This document shows, in pieces, positions 13,754 through 23,130 of a stretch of DNA of 64,000 bases. Position 1 is the first letter of the stretch. Every line of letters starts with the position of its first letter. The translations under genes were made by a program, and so were the position numbers. This stretch comes from an uncultured Prevotellaceae bacterium (GTDB lineage: Bacteria; Bacteroidota; Bacteroidia; Bacteroidales; Bacteroidaceae): NCBI GenBank assembly GCA_900316475.1, contig ONDA01000002.1:1-64000 (forward strand), written 5' to 3'. Below the pieces are notes generated by a model that was not told the DNA's origin, searched no databases, and saw only the letters and a program-made list of their open reading frames with translations.

Positions 13754-16332
13754 ACTTCCGAAAAAACTGCTTCCTACTGATAGTCCTCCTACTGACAGGG
13801 CTATTGTCTGTGAAGGCACAGCTGATAACGGGCGTTGTGAAGGATGCTGAGACTGGCGACAGTATCGGCTTTGCCAGCGTTGTCTACGAAGGACACCACG
13901 TCTCGGCGATTGCCAATGCCTTCGGAAACTTCCAGATTGCACGTCACGAGGGATGGAACCTCACGTTCAGTGCCGTAGGCTATAAGCCGCGTATTGTACG
14001 CATCAGCGAAAAAACGAAAAACCGCCTGAACATCACCCTGAAACCCGACAAGCGCCAACTGCAGGAGGTGACCGTCAAGTCCAGCCGCAGTCGCTACAGC
14101 CGCAAGAACAACCCAGCTGTGGAGCTGATGCGCCGCGTTGTAGCAGCAAAGAAGAAAACGGACTTGGGCGTGAACGATTTCTACCAGTACAACAAGTACG
14201 AGAAAATTACTTTAGCCCTGAACGACTTGAAACCTGAACAGCTGGAGTCGAAGCCCTTTCCAAACCACCCGTGGCTCCTTGACCAGATAGAGACAAGTCC
14301 GTACACGGGGAAACTCATCCTGCCCATATCGGTAGACGAGACCGTCTCGCAGAAAGTCTACCGCCGCGACCCGAAATCGGAAAAGACCATCATAACTGGA
14401 CAACAGTCGACAGGTGTCAACGACCTTTTCCAGACTGGCGACATCATCAATACCGTCGTCAAGGACGTCTTCACCAACGTTGACCTCTACCAGGACCGCA
14501 TACGCCTATTGCAATATCCTTTCGTGTCGCCCATCTCTGAAGAAGGCATCAGTTTCTATCGCTATTACATCGAAGACACGCTGGCCGTCGACGGCGACCG
14601 CTGTATACACTTGCAATTCCTGCCAAACAACTTGCACGACATGGGTTTCCGTGGCGAACTGTATATCCTGGACGACTCAACACTTCATGTCCGCCGCTGC
14701 GAGATGACCGTTCCCAAGCAGAGTACCGTCAACTTTGTCGACCAGATGCAGATTGCCCAGGAATACGCACGGACGGCCGACGGCCAGTGGGTGCTGACCA
14801 AGGACGATATGGTGACAGAACTGAAACTGTTCGACTTCATCACGGCCAGCGTCATTGTCACCCGCACCACCCGCCTGTCGGATTACGCTTTCGACCCCAT
14901 CCCATTCAAGCTCTTCAAGGGGGCCAAGAAAGAGGTGACCGAAGCTGACGCCCAGATGCGCGACAAGGAGTTCTGGCAACAATACCGACAGGTGGAACTC
15001 ACCAAGAGTGAGAAGCGCATGGACAGGTTCATAGAGAACATCACCAATATCAAGGGCTTCAAGTATATCATCACTGGTTTGAAAGCACTCTTTGAGAACT
15101 CCATAGAAACGAGCAATCCCAACTACATCGATATCTGTCCGGTGAACACCATCCTGACGCATAACTACGTCGATGGATGGCGAAGTCGCTTCAGCGCCAA
15201 GACAACGGCCAACCTGAACAAGCACCTGTTTCTCTCAGGATATATTGCGCGCGGATGGGGCAGTCACAAGAACTATTACAACGCTGAAGCTACTTTCTCG
15301 TTAAATGCCAAGAAATACCTGCCACACGAATTCCCGCGTCGCACACTGACCATCCAGTCCTCACGTGACGTATGCTCGCCCGGCGACCGCTTTATGGATA
15401 CCGACAAGGATAACTTCATGGTGGCACTGAAGTGGGCAGAAACGAATAAGATGATGACATTCGACCGCCAGCAAGCTACATTCGAGTACGAGACAAACTG
15501 GGGACTGAAAGCTACCATCAGCGGTAAGATGGAGGAGAACGAGGCCTGCGGTGCCATGTCGTTCCGCCGGTTGGACCAACAGCCACTCCCTGTAGAAGAG
15601 CAACAAAGGACGGGTAACGGCGAGTACATGCGCACCACCGAGGTGACCGCTAAACTGCGCTATGCCCCCGGTGAGACATACATCAATAACAAACTGCGCC
15701 GCCGCGTCATCAATCTCGATGCGCCTGTCTTCAGCCTCACTTACACCCGTGGCTACAACGACGTCTTCGGTGGTGAATACAATTACCATTATACCGAGGC
15801 ACACATCTTCAAGCGTTTCTGGTTAGGAAGCAGCTGGGGAAAAATCGACGCAAGCCTGAAGGCGGGCATACAGTGGAGCCAAGTGCCATACCCGCTGCTC
15901 ATCCACCCCGCTGCCAACCAGTCGTACATCATACTGCCGGAGATGTTCAGCCTCATCAATACAATGGAATTCCTTAACGACCGCTATGCGTCGCTCATGC
16001 TGTCGTGGGACTTGAACGGAAAAATCTTCAACCGGCTGCCCATCATCAAGAAGTGGAACTGGCGCGAGTTCATCGGTGTGCGTATGCTATGGGGCGACCT
16101 GTCGGACAAGAACAACCCCATGCTGCCCGAGAATGCCGGCAATTCACGTCTGATGTACTTCCCCGAAGGGGCCAACGTGATGGACCCGAAAAAGCCATAC
16201 GCGGAGATTGTGGTTGGCATACACAATATCTTCAGATTCTTCAATGCAGAGTATGTACGCCGCCTGAACTATACCGAACTGCCTTCAAGCCCTCGGTGGG
16301 GTATGCGTTATGTCATCTCTCTCCACTTCTGA
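13750..16332 (+). CDS. DUF5686/carboxypeptidase-regulatory-like outer-membrane protein
   Basis: An 860-residue outer-membrane protein. After a signal peptide (MNFRKNCFLLIVLLLTGLLS) comes a carboxypeptidase-D regulatory-like domain at residues ~24-100 ('GVVKDAETGDSIGFASV', 'LNITLKPDKRQLQEVTV'). A long soluble region follows, and a C-terminal barrel-like part ends in 'SSPRWGMRYVISLHF' with a terminal Phe. This is the DUF5686 architecture common in Bacteroidota. The protein closes the operon and could be the outer-membrane port for the material handled by the LolA-like carrier; that is inferred from position only. Confidence 0.85.
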   Translation: MNFRKNCFLLIVLLLTGLLSVKAQLITGVVKDAETGDSIGFASVVYEGHHVSAIANAFGNFQIARHEGWNLTFSAVGYKPRIVRISEKTKNRLNITLKPDKRQLQEVTVKSSRSRYSRKNNPAVELMRRVVAAKKKTDLGVNDFYQYNKYEKITLALNDLKPEQLESKPFPNHPWLLDQIETSPYTGKLILPISVDETVSQKVYRRDPKSEKTIITGQQSTGVNDLFQTGDIINTVVKDVFTNVDLYQDRIRLLQYPFVSPISEEGISFYRYYIEDTLAVDGDRCIHLQFLPNNLHDMGFRGELYILDDSTLHVRRCEMTVPKQSTVNFVDQMQIAQEYARTADGQWVLTKDDMVTELKLFDFITASVIVTRTTRLSDYAFDPIPFKLFKGAKKEVTEADAQMRDKEFWQQYRQVELTKSEKRMDRFIENITNIKGFKYIITGLKALFENSIETSNPNYIDICPVNTILTHNYVDGWRSRFSAKTTANLNKHLFLSGYIARGWGSHKNYYNAEATFSLNAKKYLPHEFPRRTLTIQSSRDVCSPGDRFMDTDKDNFMVALKWAETNKMMTFDRQQATFEYETNWGLKATISGKMEENEACGAMSFRRLDQQPLPVEEQQRTGNGEYMRTTEVTAKLRYAPGETYINNKLRRRVINLDAPVFSLTYTRGYNDVFGGEYNYHYTEAHIFKRFWLGSSWGKIDASLKAGIQWSQVPYPLLIHPAANQSYIILPEMFSLINTMEFLNDRYASLMLSWDLNGKIFNRLPIIKKWNWREFIGVRMLWGDLSDKNNPMLPENAGNSRLMYFPEGANVMDPKKPYAEIVVGIHNIFRFFNAEYVRRLNYTELPSSPRWGMRYVISLHF

Positions 16333-16372
16333 CGCAGCCTTGAGCACTTTTTATAAAAAAAACGGCAAAAAG

Positions 16373-16403
16373 TTTGGTGATTAAAAGAAAATATGTAACT
16401 TTG
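16373..16403 (+). promoter_or_regulatory. Sigma-ABfr promoter of the trp operon
   Basis: TTTG (16373-16376), 19 bases, then TAACTTTG (16396-16403). The predicted start near 16410 leaves room for the leader peptide at 16433 and the attenuator hairpin before trpB at 16601. Confidence 0.82.
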
Positions 16404-16432
16404 CAGCCGAAAACAAATAAAAAACAAGCAAA

Positions 16433-16492
16433 ATGGCAACAATAACAGCAAACTTCTGGTGGTGGCGCAACTCAAGATTCGGACAATCGTGA
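16433..16492 (+). CDS. trpL: trp operon leader peptide with three consecutive Trp codons
   Basis: A 19-codon frame reads MATITANFWWWRNSRFGQS and stops at 16490-16492. The three TGG codons are at 16457-16465. Tryptophan is rare, so three in a row 20-25 bases after the start of a short leader frame, between the trp promoter and a terminator hairpin, is the classic arrangement for ribosome-mediated attenuation. When charged tRNA-Trp is scarce, the ribosome would stall here and prevent the hairpin at 16535-16568 from forming. The peptide itself is not expected to have another function. Confidence 0.85.
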   Translation: MATITANFWWWRNSRFGQS

Positions 16493-16534
16493 GAAGATAG
16501 CCACGTACCCCACGGAGGGAGCGTAAAGAAATAA

Positions 16535-16568
16535 AAAGAGGCCTGTCGTTCTTGCGACGGGCCTCTTT
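16535..16568 (+). terminator. Attenuator terminator hairpin of the trp operon
   Basis: AAAGAGGCC (from 16535) pairs with GGCCTCTTT (ending 16568); inner GTCG/CGAC pairing leaves a small TTCTTG loop. The hairpin is followed by CCATT rather than a long T run. It lies 42 bp after the leader-peptide stop and 32 bp before trpB. The antiterminator strand was not identified with confidence. Confidence 0.72.
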
Positions 16569-16600
16569 CCATTAAAAGGAACAACCAAAAACTTTTATAT

Positions 16601-17803
16601 ATGAACTATCAAGTAGACGAAAACGGATTTTACGGAGAGTTTGGCGGTGCCTACGTGCCCGAGATTCTCTATGCCACGGTCAAGAACCTGCAAGAGCAGT
16701 ACCTTGGCATCATCGAGAGCGAGGAATTCAAAACGGAATACCACGCCCTGCTGCGCGACTATGTGGGACGTCCCTCGCCACTTTATTATGCCCGCAGGAT
16801 GAGCGAGCACTACGGCTGTCGGCTGTATCTGAAGCGCGAAGACTTGAACCACACCGGCGCCCACAAGATTAACAACACCGTCGGACAGATTCTGTTAGCG
16901 AAAAAGATGGGTAAGACACGCATCATCGCAGAGACGGGCGCCGGACAGCACGGTGTGGCCACGGCCACGGTATGCGCCCTGATGGGTATGCAGTGCGAGG
17001 TGTTCATGGGAGCAACGGATGTGGAACGCCAGCACACCAATGTCGAGCGCATGAAGATGCTGGGTGCCACGGTGCATCCTGTCCGCACGGGCAATATGAC
17101 GCTGAGCGACGCCTGCTCAGAGGCCATCCGCGACTGGTGCTGCCACCCTGCCGACACCTTTTATATCGTTGGTTCAACGATGGGGCCTCATCCCTACCCT
17201 GACTTGGTAGCGCGCATGCAAAGCATCATCTCTGAAGAAATAAAATGGCAGTTAGAAGAGAAGATCGGGCGCAATTACCCTGATTATCTTGTTGCCTGCA
17301 TCGGCGGCGGCTCAAACGCTGCTGGCACCATCTACCACTATATGAACGACGACCGCGTGAAAATAGTACTGGCAGAGGCTGGCGGCCACGGTTGGGACAC
17401 TGACTACACTGCCGCCACCATCCATCGCGGCACAGTAGGCATACTGCACGGCGCAAAGATGCTCGTCATGCAAGATGAGGACGGCCAGATACAGGAGGCA
17501 TTTACCATCAGTGCCGGTCTGGACTATCCCGGCGTTGGCCCCATGCACTGCAACATGGCCAAGCAGGGACGGACACAGGTGCTCTCCATCAACGACGACG
17601 AGGCTATCCGTGGAGGCTACGAGCTGACACGTATGGAGGGTATCATACCGGCCATAGAGTCAGCCCATGCCGTAGCAGCCCTGTCGAAGATGCAGTTCAA
17701 GCCCGACGACGTTGTGGTGCTGACGGTCAGCGGCCGCGGCGACAAAGACATAGAGACTTATCTTAACAACAAAAACTTAGCTGGAAATTATGGAAGTTTT
17801 TAA
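16601..17803 (+). CDS. trpB: Tryptophan synthase beta chain
   Basis: A 400-residue PLP enzyme that joins indole and L-serine to give L-tryptophan. The PLP-binding lysine is in 'HTGAHKINNT' (Lys89), the phosphate-binding loop is 'CIGGGSNAAGT', and the catalytic glutamate lies in 'IAETGAGQHG'. Length matches TrpB1 (~395-400). It is the first structural gene of the operon, as in other Bacteroidota, and its end overlaps trpE by 14 bp. It pairs with TrpA encoded at the operon end. Confidence 0.97.
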   Translation: MNYQVDENGFYGEFGGAYVPEILYATVKNLQEQYLGIIESEEFKTEYHALLRDYVGRPSPLYYARRMSEHYGCRLYLKREDLNHTGAHKINNTVGQILLAKKMGKTRIIAETGAGQHGVATATVCALMGMQCEVFMGATDVERQHTNVERMKMLGATVHPVRTGNMTLSDACSEAIRDWCCHPADTFYIVGSTMGPHPYPDLVARMQSIISEEIKWQLEEKIGRNYPDYLVACIGGGSNAAGTIYHYMNDDRVKIVLAEAGGHGWDTDYTAATIHRGTVGILHGAKMLVMQDEDGQIQEAFTISAGLDYPGVGPMHCNMAKQGRTQVLSINDDEAIRGGYELTRMEGIIPAIESAHAVAALSKMQFKPDDVVVLTVSGRGDKDIETYLNNKNLAGNYGSF

Positions 17804-19181
17804 TTTTACAACAACAAGCCGTACCATCCTGGGCGACCTCTACACACCTGTCGGGGTCTATATGCGACTGCGAGACCTCTATCCGCAGAGCGCACTGATG
17901 GAGAGTTCCGACTATCATGACCAGAGCAATTCACGCTCGTTTATCGGTATCCATCCCATAGCCTCAGTAGCTATCGGCCATGGACTGGCCACCGTCACCT
18001 ACCCTGACAGCCAGACTTTCACGCAACCGTTAAGTGCTGACTTCAGCTCTGCCGATGCCATCCACGCCCTTATCGACCACATCCACGTCGAGGGCGACGA
18101 CGCCAACGCCTGCGGCCTCTTCGGGTATACCAGCTTCAATGCGGTACGCTATTTTGAGAACATTGCCGTGAAAGACGAGACGCAGGAACGCAACGATGCT
18201 CCCGACGTGCTCTACGTCCTATACAAGACAGTCATCGTCTTTGACCACCATAACAACCAATTGAAGATGGTGACGATGGGCGATGCTACGGATATAGACG
18301 CCGTCCAGAAGGCCATGAACCGCAACAACGTCCGCGAATACGGCTTCCATCCTGTTGGCGACGTCAGTTCGACCCTGACCGACGAGGAGCACAAGGCCAA
18401 CATACGGCGGGGCATCCAGCACTGCCTACGCGGCGATGTGTTCCAGATTGTACTCTCCCGCCGTTTCATACAGCGTTTTGAAGGCGACGACTTCAAACTC
18501 TATCGCGCCCTGCGCAGTATCAATCCCTCGCCCTACCTCTTCTATTTTGACTTCGGCGGTTTCCGTATTTTCGGGTCAAGTCCTGAGACGCACTGCCGGA
18601 TAGAGGGCAGAAAGGCATACATCGACCCCATAGCAGGCACGACCAAGCGCACGGGCAACGCTGAGGCAGACCGCAAGGGCGCTGAGTTCCTGCGCAACGA
18701 CGCGAAGGAGAACGCTGAGCACGTCATGCTCGTCGACCTGGCTCGCAACGACCTCTCACGCAACTGTCATGGCGTCAAGGTTGACTATTACAAGGACATC
18801 CAGTATTATTCACACGTCATCCATCTGGTCAGCCGTGTCAGCGGCGAACTGGATTCCGACAAGGATCCCATCAAGGCGTTTATCGACACCTTCCCTGCCG
18901 GTACGCTCAGTGGTGCGCCGAAAGTGCGCGCCATGCAGCTCATCAGCGAGTACGAGCCACATAACCGTGGAGCCTACGGCGGTTGCATCGGCATCATTGG
19001 ACTTGACGGCTCGCTGAATCAGGCCATCACCATCCGCACATTCGTATCGCGAGGCGGAGAACTGTGGTTCCAGGCTGGCGGCGGTATTGTTGCCAAGAGC
19101 AACGAAGAGTATGAGTTACAAGAAGTAAACAACAAACTGGGTGCGCTGCGTCGCGCCATAGAAAAAGCAGCACAATTATGA
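17790..19181 (+). CDS. trpE: Anthranilate synthase component I
   Basis: A 463-residue chorismate-utilising enzyme that makes anthranilate using ammonia supplied by TrpG. The N-terminal region carries 'ALMESSDYH', corresponding to the Trp feedback-binding 'LLES' segment. The C-terminal half has 'GSSPETHCRIEGRKAYIDPIAGTTKRTG', 'VMLVDLARNDLSR' and 'FPAGTLSGAPKVRAMQLI', the conserved chorismate-site and Mg-binding motifs. It overlaps trpB upstream and trpG downstream (four bases), consistent with coupled translation. Confidence 0.96.
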   Translation: MEVFNFTTTSRTILGDLYTPVGVYMRLRDLYPQSALMESSDYHDQSNSRSFIGIHPIASVAIGHGLATVTYPDSQTFTQPLSADFSSADAIHALIDHIHVEGDDANACGLFGYTSFNAVRYFENIAVKDETQERNDAPDVLYVLYKTVIVFDHHNNQLKMVTMGDATDIDAVQKAMNRNNVREYGFHPVGDVSSTLTDEEHKANIRRGIQHCLRGDVFQIVLSRRFIQRFEGDDFKLYRALRSINPSPYLFYFDFGGFRIFGSSPETHCRIEGRKAYIDPIAGTTKRTGNAEADRKGAEFLRNDAKENAEHVMLVDLARNDLSRNCHGVKVDYYKDIQYYSHVIHLVSRVSGELDSDKDPIKAFIDTFPAGTLSGAPKVRAMQLISEYEPHNRGAYGGCIGIIGLDGSLNQAITIRTFVSRGGELWFQAGGGIVAKSNEEYELQEVNNKLGALRRAIEKAAQL

Positions 19182-19741
19182 AAATAGCCATCATCGACAA
19201 CTACGACTCGTTCACCTTTAACTTAGCACACCTGCTACGTGAACTGAAAGCAGAGGTCACCGTGCTGCGTAACGACCAGTTCCAGCTTCCCGACCTCGAA
19301 GTCTACAGCAAGATAGTACTCAGCCCCGGTCCTGGCATCCCATCGGAGGCGGGACTGCTCTGCGACGTTATCCGCACCTACGCCGGGCGCAAGCCCATCC
19401 TCGGTGTCTGCCTTGGCCATCAGGCTATCGGCGAGGTTTTCGGCGGACGTTTAGAGAATCTGAGTGACGTCTTCCACGGTATGGCCACTCCATGCCATAT
19501 AACAGCCGAAGACCCTTTGTTCAGCGGACTTGACAAGGACATTACCGTGGGACGTTACCACTCATGGGTGGTCTCACGCGAGGATTTCCCCGAGAGTCTC
19601 GAAATTACCGCCGTCTCAGACGAAGGGCAGATTATGGCTTTGCGCCACCGGGAGTTGAACGTCCGCGGCATACAGTTCCACCCGGAGAGCGTACTGACAC
19701 CCGAAGGCAGAAAGATGCTTCAAAACTGGTTATTCCTATAA
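19178..19741 (+). CDS. trpG: Anthranilate synthase component II (glutamine amidotransferase)
   Basis: A 187-residue class I glutamine amidotransferase that hydrolyses glutamine and channels ammonia to TrpE. The catalytic triad is visible: Cys78 in 'ILGVCLGHQAIGE', and His and Glu in 'GIQFHPESVLT'. The N-terminus 'IIDNYDSFTFNLAHLL' is characteristic of TrpG/PabA. It could also serve p-aminobenzoate synthesis, as in some bacteria, but its place in the trp operon favours TrpG. Confidence 0.96.
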   Translation: MKIAIIDNYDSFTFNLAHLLRELKAEVTVLRNDQFQLPDLEVYSKIVLSPGPGIPSEAGLLCDVIRTYAGRKPILGVCLGHQAIGEVFGGRLENLSDVFHGMATPCHITAEDPLFSGLDKDITVGRYHSWVVSREDFPESLEITAVSDEGQIMALRHRELNVRGIQFHPESVLTPEGRKMLQNWLFL

Positions 19742-19769
19742 TATCACAACACTAAACACGGACAACAAC

Positions 19770-20768
19770 ATGAAAGAGATTTTAGAAAAGCTCCTGAATC
19801 ATGAGGAGCTCTCCCGCGAGGAGATGAAACAGATTCTCATTGGTATTACCCAGAGTGAATATCCCACAGAGCAGATAACGGCCCTGCTGACAGCCCTGCA
19901 GATGCGTGGCGTCACCGTCGACGAGCTGCTCGGCTTCCGCGACGGTATCTTAGAGACTGGCGTCCCCGTACCCCTGAAGTGCAGCCGCTACATCGACGTC
20001 GTCGGCACTGGCGGCGACCGGAAGAACACTTTTAATATTTCCACGACATCGTGCTTCGTCATTGCCGGCGCTGGCTACAAGGTGGCCAAACATGGCAACT
20101 ATGCTGCCACGTCAACCTCCGGCGCTTCGAACGTCATCGCCCAGCACGGTGTCCGCTTCACCGACGACCTCGACCAGCTGAACCGCTGTATGGACGAGGC
20201 TGGCATCGTCTACCTGCACGCCCAGCTCTTTGCCCGTGCCATGAAGTTCGTCGGTCCGATACGCAAGGCACTGCCGTTCCCCACCATCTTCAACCTGCTC
20301 GGTCCGCTGGTCAATCCCAGCCAGCCCAGCTGTCAGCTGCTTGGTGTAGCCAACCTCGACCAGATGCGCCTGTATAATGCGGTCTACCAGCGGCTCGGCA
20401 TCGATTACGGCATCGTCAACTCCATCGACGGCTACGACGAAATCTCGCTGACAGGCGACTTCAAGGTAACGACCAAACAGTATGAGCGCATCTTCTCACC
20501 CGCTGACCTCGGCTTTACGGCAGCACGCCCTGAGGAACTTGTTGCCGGAGCCACAGAGCAGGAAGCCAAAGAAATCTTCGACGCCGTACTTGAGAACCGT
20601 GCCCTGCCAGCCCAGAAGAACATCGTACTGGCCAACGCAGCCTTCGGTATACAGGTATTGGAGCAAGGCCGGAAATCTATTGAGGAGTGCATAGCCATCG
20701 CTCGTGAATCTATTGACAGTGGTGCTGCTTTCCGTACCTTCAAGAAATTCGTAGAACTAAATTCATAA
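19770..20768 (+). CDS. trpD: Anthranilate phosphoribosyltransferase
   Basis: A 332-residue enzyme that transfers the phosphoribosyl group of PRPP to anthranilate. The PRPP loop 'VVGTGGDRKNTFNIST' is at residues ~72-88, followed by 'VAKHGNYAATSTSGASNVI' and the anthranilate-site 'GPIRKALPFPTIFNLLGPLVNP'. The metal-binding acidic pair is in 'SIDGYDEISL'. Length is typical. It starts 28 bp after trpG and is 3 bp from trpC. Confidence 0.97.
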   Translation: MKEILEKLLNHEELSREEMKQILIGITQSEYPTEQITALLTALQMRGVTVDELLGFRDGILETGVPVPLKCSRYIDVVGTGGDRKNTFNISTTSCFVIAGAGYKVAKHGNYAATSTSGASNVIAQHGVRFTDDLDQLNRCMDEAGIVYLHAQLFARAMKFVGPIRKALPFPTIFNLLGPLVNPSQPSCQLLGVANLDQMRLYNAVYQRLGIDYGIVNSIDGYDEISLTGDFKVTTKQYERIFSPADLGFTAARPEELVAGATEQEAKEIFDAVLENRALPAQKNIVLANAAFGIQVLEQGRKSIEECIAIARESIDSGAAFRTFKKFVELNS

Positions 20769-20771
20769 ATT

Positions 20772-21560
20772 ATGGCAGACATTTTAGAAGAAATCATTAA
20801 TTACAAGAAAAAGGAAGTTGAGAACTTTAAGAAAGAGCTTGCCCCTACCATCATCCACATTCAGGTGGAGGCTCTGATGTCGGCTCACATCCCTTCTTTG
20901 AGTCAAGCTCTAACAGACTCGGACACTGGTATCATTGCCGAATTGAAGCGCAAGTCGCCCTCCAAAGGCTGGATTAACGAACATTGCGATGTAGACAAGA
21001 TTCTCACCAGCTACGTGTCTGCCGGTGCTGCCGCCGTCAGCATTCTTACCGACGAGAAATTCTTTGGCGGCAGTCACGCCTATATGGTGATGGGGGCGCG
21101 CAAGAAGTTAGGCATCCCCATGCTCTACAAGAACTTCATCATCGACGAGTACCAGCTATACCAGGCTCGGCGCAGCGGTGCTTCTGCCGTTCTGCTGATA
21201 GCGGCCTGTCTGTCAAAAAGCGAATGTAAGACACTGATAGAGAAGACCCACCAGTTAGGCATGGAGGTGTTGTTGGAGATGCACAATGAAGAGGAGTTAG
21301 AATATGCTGAATTAGAGCCGGATATGTATGGTATCAACAACCGCAATCTGGGCACCTTCGTTACAGACGTTCAAAACTCCTTTCGTCTGGCAGAACTACT
21401 GCCTAAAGAGGCCGTAAAGGTGAGCGAAAGCGGTATTGGCAACGCAAAAACCGTACGCGAACTGCGCAAGGCCGGTTTCCAGGGTTTCCTCATCGGCGAG
21501 ACATTTATGAAGAGCGAAGACCCAGGCAAGGCTCTGAAGAATTTCATTGCACAGCTATGA
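20772..21560 (+). CDS. trpC: Indole-3-glycerol phosphate synthase
   Basis: A 262-residue (beta/alpha)8-barrel enzyme that closes the indole ring. Catalytic residues appear in 'IIAELKRKSPSKGWIN' (Glu and Lys), 'VSILTDEKFFGGS', 'MLYKNFIIDEYQLYQAR' and 'YGINNRNLGTF'. 'VSESGIGNAKTV' forms the phosphate site. It is a stand-alone TrpC, not fused to TrpF as in enterobacteria. It overlaps trpF by four bases. Confidence 0.97.
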   Translation: MADILEEIINYKKKEVENFKKELAPTIIHIQVEALMSAHIPSLSQALTDSDTGIIAELKRKSPSKGWINEHCDVDKILTSYVSAGAAAVSILTDEKFFGGSHAYMVMGARKKLGIPMLYKNFIIDEYQLYQARRSGASAVLLIAACLSKSECKTLIEKTHQLGMEVLLEMHNEEELEYAELEPDMYGINNRNLGTFVTDVQNSFRLAELLPKEAVKVSESGIGNAKTVRELRKAGFQGFLIGETFMKSEDPGKALKNFIAQL

Positions 21561-22264
21561 CAATGGAAGCAACTCGACCATTAATAAAGGTATGCGGTAT
21601 GCGCGATGGTGACAACATCCGTAAGGTTGCCGCATTGGGAGTCGACTGGATAGGAATGATTTTCTGGGAAAAGTCACCACGCAACGTGACGATGATTTCC
21701 ACCCATGCCGGTATCATCCCCGACCGTGCCCCTACCATCGACGGCCAAAAAGCCAACAGTCCTAAGCGTGTCGGTGTCTTTGTTGATGAAATGCCTCAGA
21801 ACATCATCACGCGCGTCGTCAACTTCAGGCTCGACATCATCCAGCTACACGGCCACGAGACACCCACCGTCATCAGGAATCTCAGGAAGACACTCGACCC
21901 CGACATACGTCCTGGCATCCGCTTTATGAAGGCTATCAGCATAGACGGCCGCGAGGATATTGCCACTTACAAGGACTATGAGGACTGCGTCGACTACTTT
22001 TTGTTCGACACCAAGTGCCAAACGGTGGGCGGCAGTGGCCAGCAGTTCGACTGGTCCGTCCTCGACAGCTACGACGGCGAAAAGCCCTTCCTGCTGAGTG
22101 GCGGCATTAGTCCCGACGACGCTCCGCGGCTGAAAGAGTGGTTCCGTGCTGGCAGTAGGTCTTCAGCTAAGAAGTGTATCGGCATCGACCTCAACTCCCG
22201 CTTCGAGAGCGAACCCGGCATCAAAGACATCACCAAACTTAAATTATTCTTAGAACAGCTATGA
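21557..22264 (+). CDS. trpF: Phosphoribosylanthranilate isomerase
   Basis: A 235-residue (beta/alpha)8-barrel isomerase. The catalytic Cys is in '[12 protein letters not shown]' and the general-acid Asp in '[20 protein letters not shown]'. The end '[17 protein letters not shown]' is the usual phosphate-binding and C-terminal signature. A stretch at residues ~50-66 ('[19 protein letters not shown]') is longer than in many TrpF proteins. It overlaps both neighbours by four bases. Confidence 0.96.
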   Translation: MTMEATRPLIKVCGMRDGDNIRKVAALGVDWIGMIFWEKSPRNVTMISTHAGIIPDRAPTIDGQKANSPKRVGVFVDEMPQNIITRVVNFRLDIIQLHGHETPTVIRNLRKTLDPDIRPGIRFMKAISIDGREDIATYKDYEDCVDYFLFDTKCQTVGGSGQQFDWSVLDSYDGEKPFLLSGGISPDDAPRLKEWFRAGSRSSAKKCIGIDLNSRFESEPGIKDITKLKLFLEQL

Positions 22265-23040
22265 ACAAAATAAACCAAGTGTTCGCCCAGCGTGGCGACA
22301 AGAAACTGCTTAGTCTTTACTTCTGTGCCGGCTGTCCCTCCCTCAACGGCACAGCCGACGTCATACTGACCATGCAGCGCCGAGGTATAGACTTCATTGA
22401 GGTGGGCATCCCATTCAGCGACCCGCTGGCCGACGGGCCTGTCATACAGACCGCCGCTACCAAAGCCTTGAAGAACGGCATGAACCTGCATACACTCTTC
22501 AGTCAGCTGCAAGCTGTCAAAGAACAGGTACAAATACCCCTTATCCTGATGGGCTATCTCAACCCTATCCTGCATTTTGGCATCGAGGCTTTCTGTCAGT
22601 CGTGTGTGGAAGCGGGTGTCTCAGGGATGATTATCCCCGACCTGCCATTCAAGGATTATTTAGAGGTGGTCAAACCCATTGCCGACCGCTATGATCTGCG
22701 TGTCATCATGCTCATCACCCCGGAGACATCAGAAGAGCGTATCCGTTTCATCGACGAACATACCGATGGCTTTATCTATATGGTATCCTCGGCTGCCATC
22801 ACAGGAGCCCAGAAGTCGTTCGACGAGCAGAAGCAGGAGTATTTCCGACGTATTAACCTGATGCAGCTACGCAACCCACGAATGATTGGCTTCGGCATCT
22901 CAAATGCCCAGACGCTGAAGGCTGCTCAGGACAATGCCGCCGGTGCCATCATCGGTTCGAAGTTTGTCACCCTGCTCGACGAAGCCGGCGGTGATGCAGA
23001 CCTCGCCCTTGATAAGCTCTTCGCCGCACTCGAAAAATAA
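22261..23040 (+). CDS. trpA: Tryptophan synthase alpha chain
   Basis: A 259-residue aldolase-type barrel that releases indole from indole-3-glycerol phosphate and passes it to TrpB. The catalytic glutamate is in '[20 protein letters not shown]' and the aspartate in '[12 protein letters not shown]'. '[13 protein letters not shown]' and 'GAIIGSKFV' make the phosphate site. It completes the order trpBEGDCFA. Just after the stop, ATTACGTAAT followed by T residues (23044-23058) is a weak candidate terminator. Confidence 0.97.
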   Translation: MNKINQVFAQRGDKKLLSLYFCAGCPSLNGTADVILTMQRRGIDFIEVGIPFSDPLADGPVIQTAATKALKNGMNLHTLFSQLQAVKEQVQIPLILMGYLNPILHFGIEAFCQSCVEAGVSGMIIPDLPFKDYLEVVKPIADRYDLRVIMLITPETSEERIRFIDEHTDGFIYMVSSAAITGAQKSFDEQKQEYFRRINLMQLRNPRMIGFGISNAQTLKAAQDNAAGAIIGSKFVTLLDEAGGDADLALDKLFAALEK

Positions 23041-23064
23041 ACGATTACGTAATTTTTTCTGCTT

Positions 23065-23119
23065 TTTAGTTCGTAGTTTCGTGCTTTTTACGTATCTTTG
23101 CACCAAACTACGAACTAAA
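23065..23119. promoter_or_regulatory. Promoter of the pectinase gene framed by a perfect 15-bp inverted repeat
   Basis: The arms TTTAGTTCGTAGTTT (23065-23079) and AAACTACGAACTAAA (23105-23119) are perfect complements 25 bp apart. The -7 element TATCTTTG (23093-23100) lies between them, so one arm covers the -33 region and the other the RNA start. This looks like an operator for a dimeric regulator; a transcript hairpin is less likely because transcription begins inside the repeat. Confidence 0.6.
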
Positions 23120-23130
23120 TCCATTAAGAC

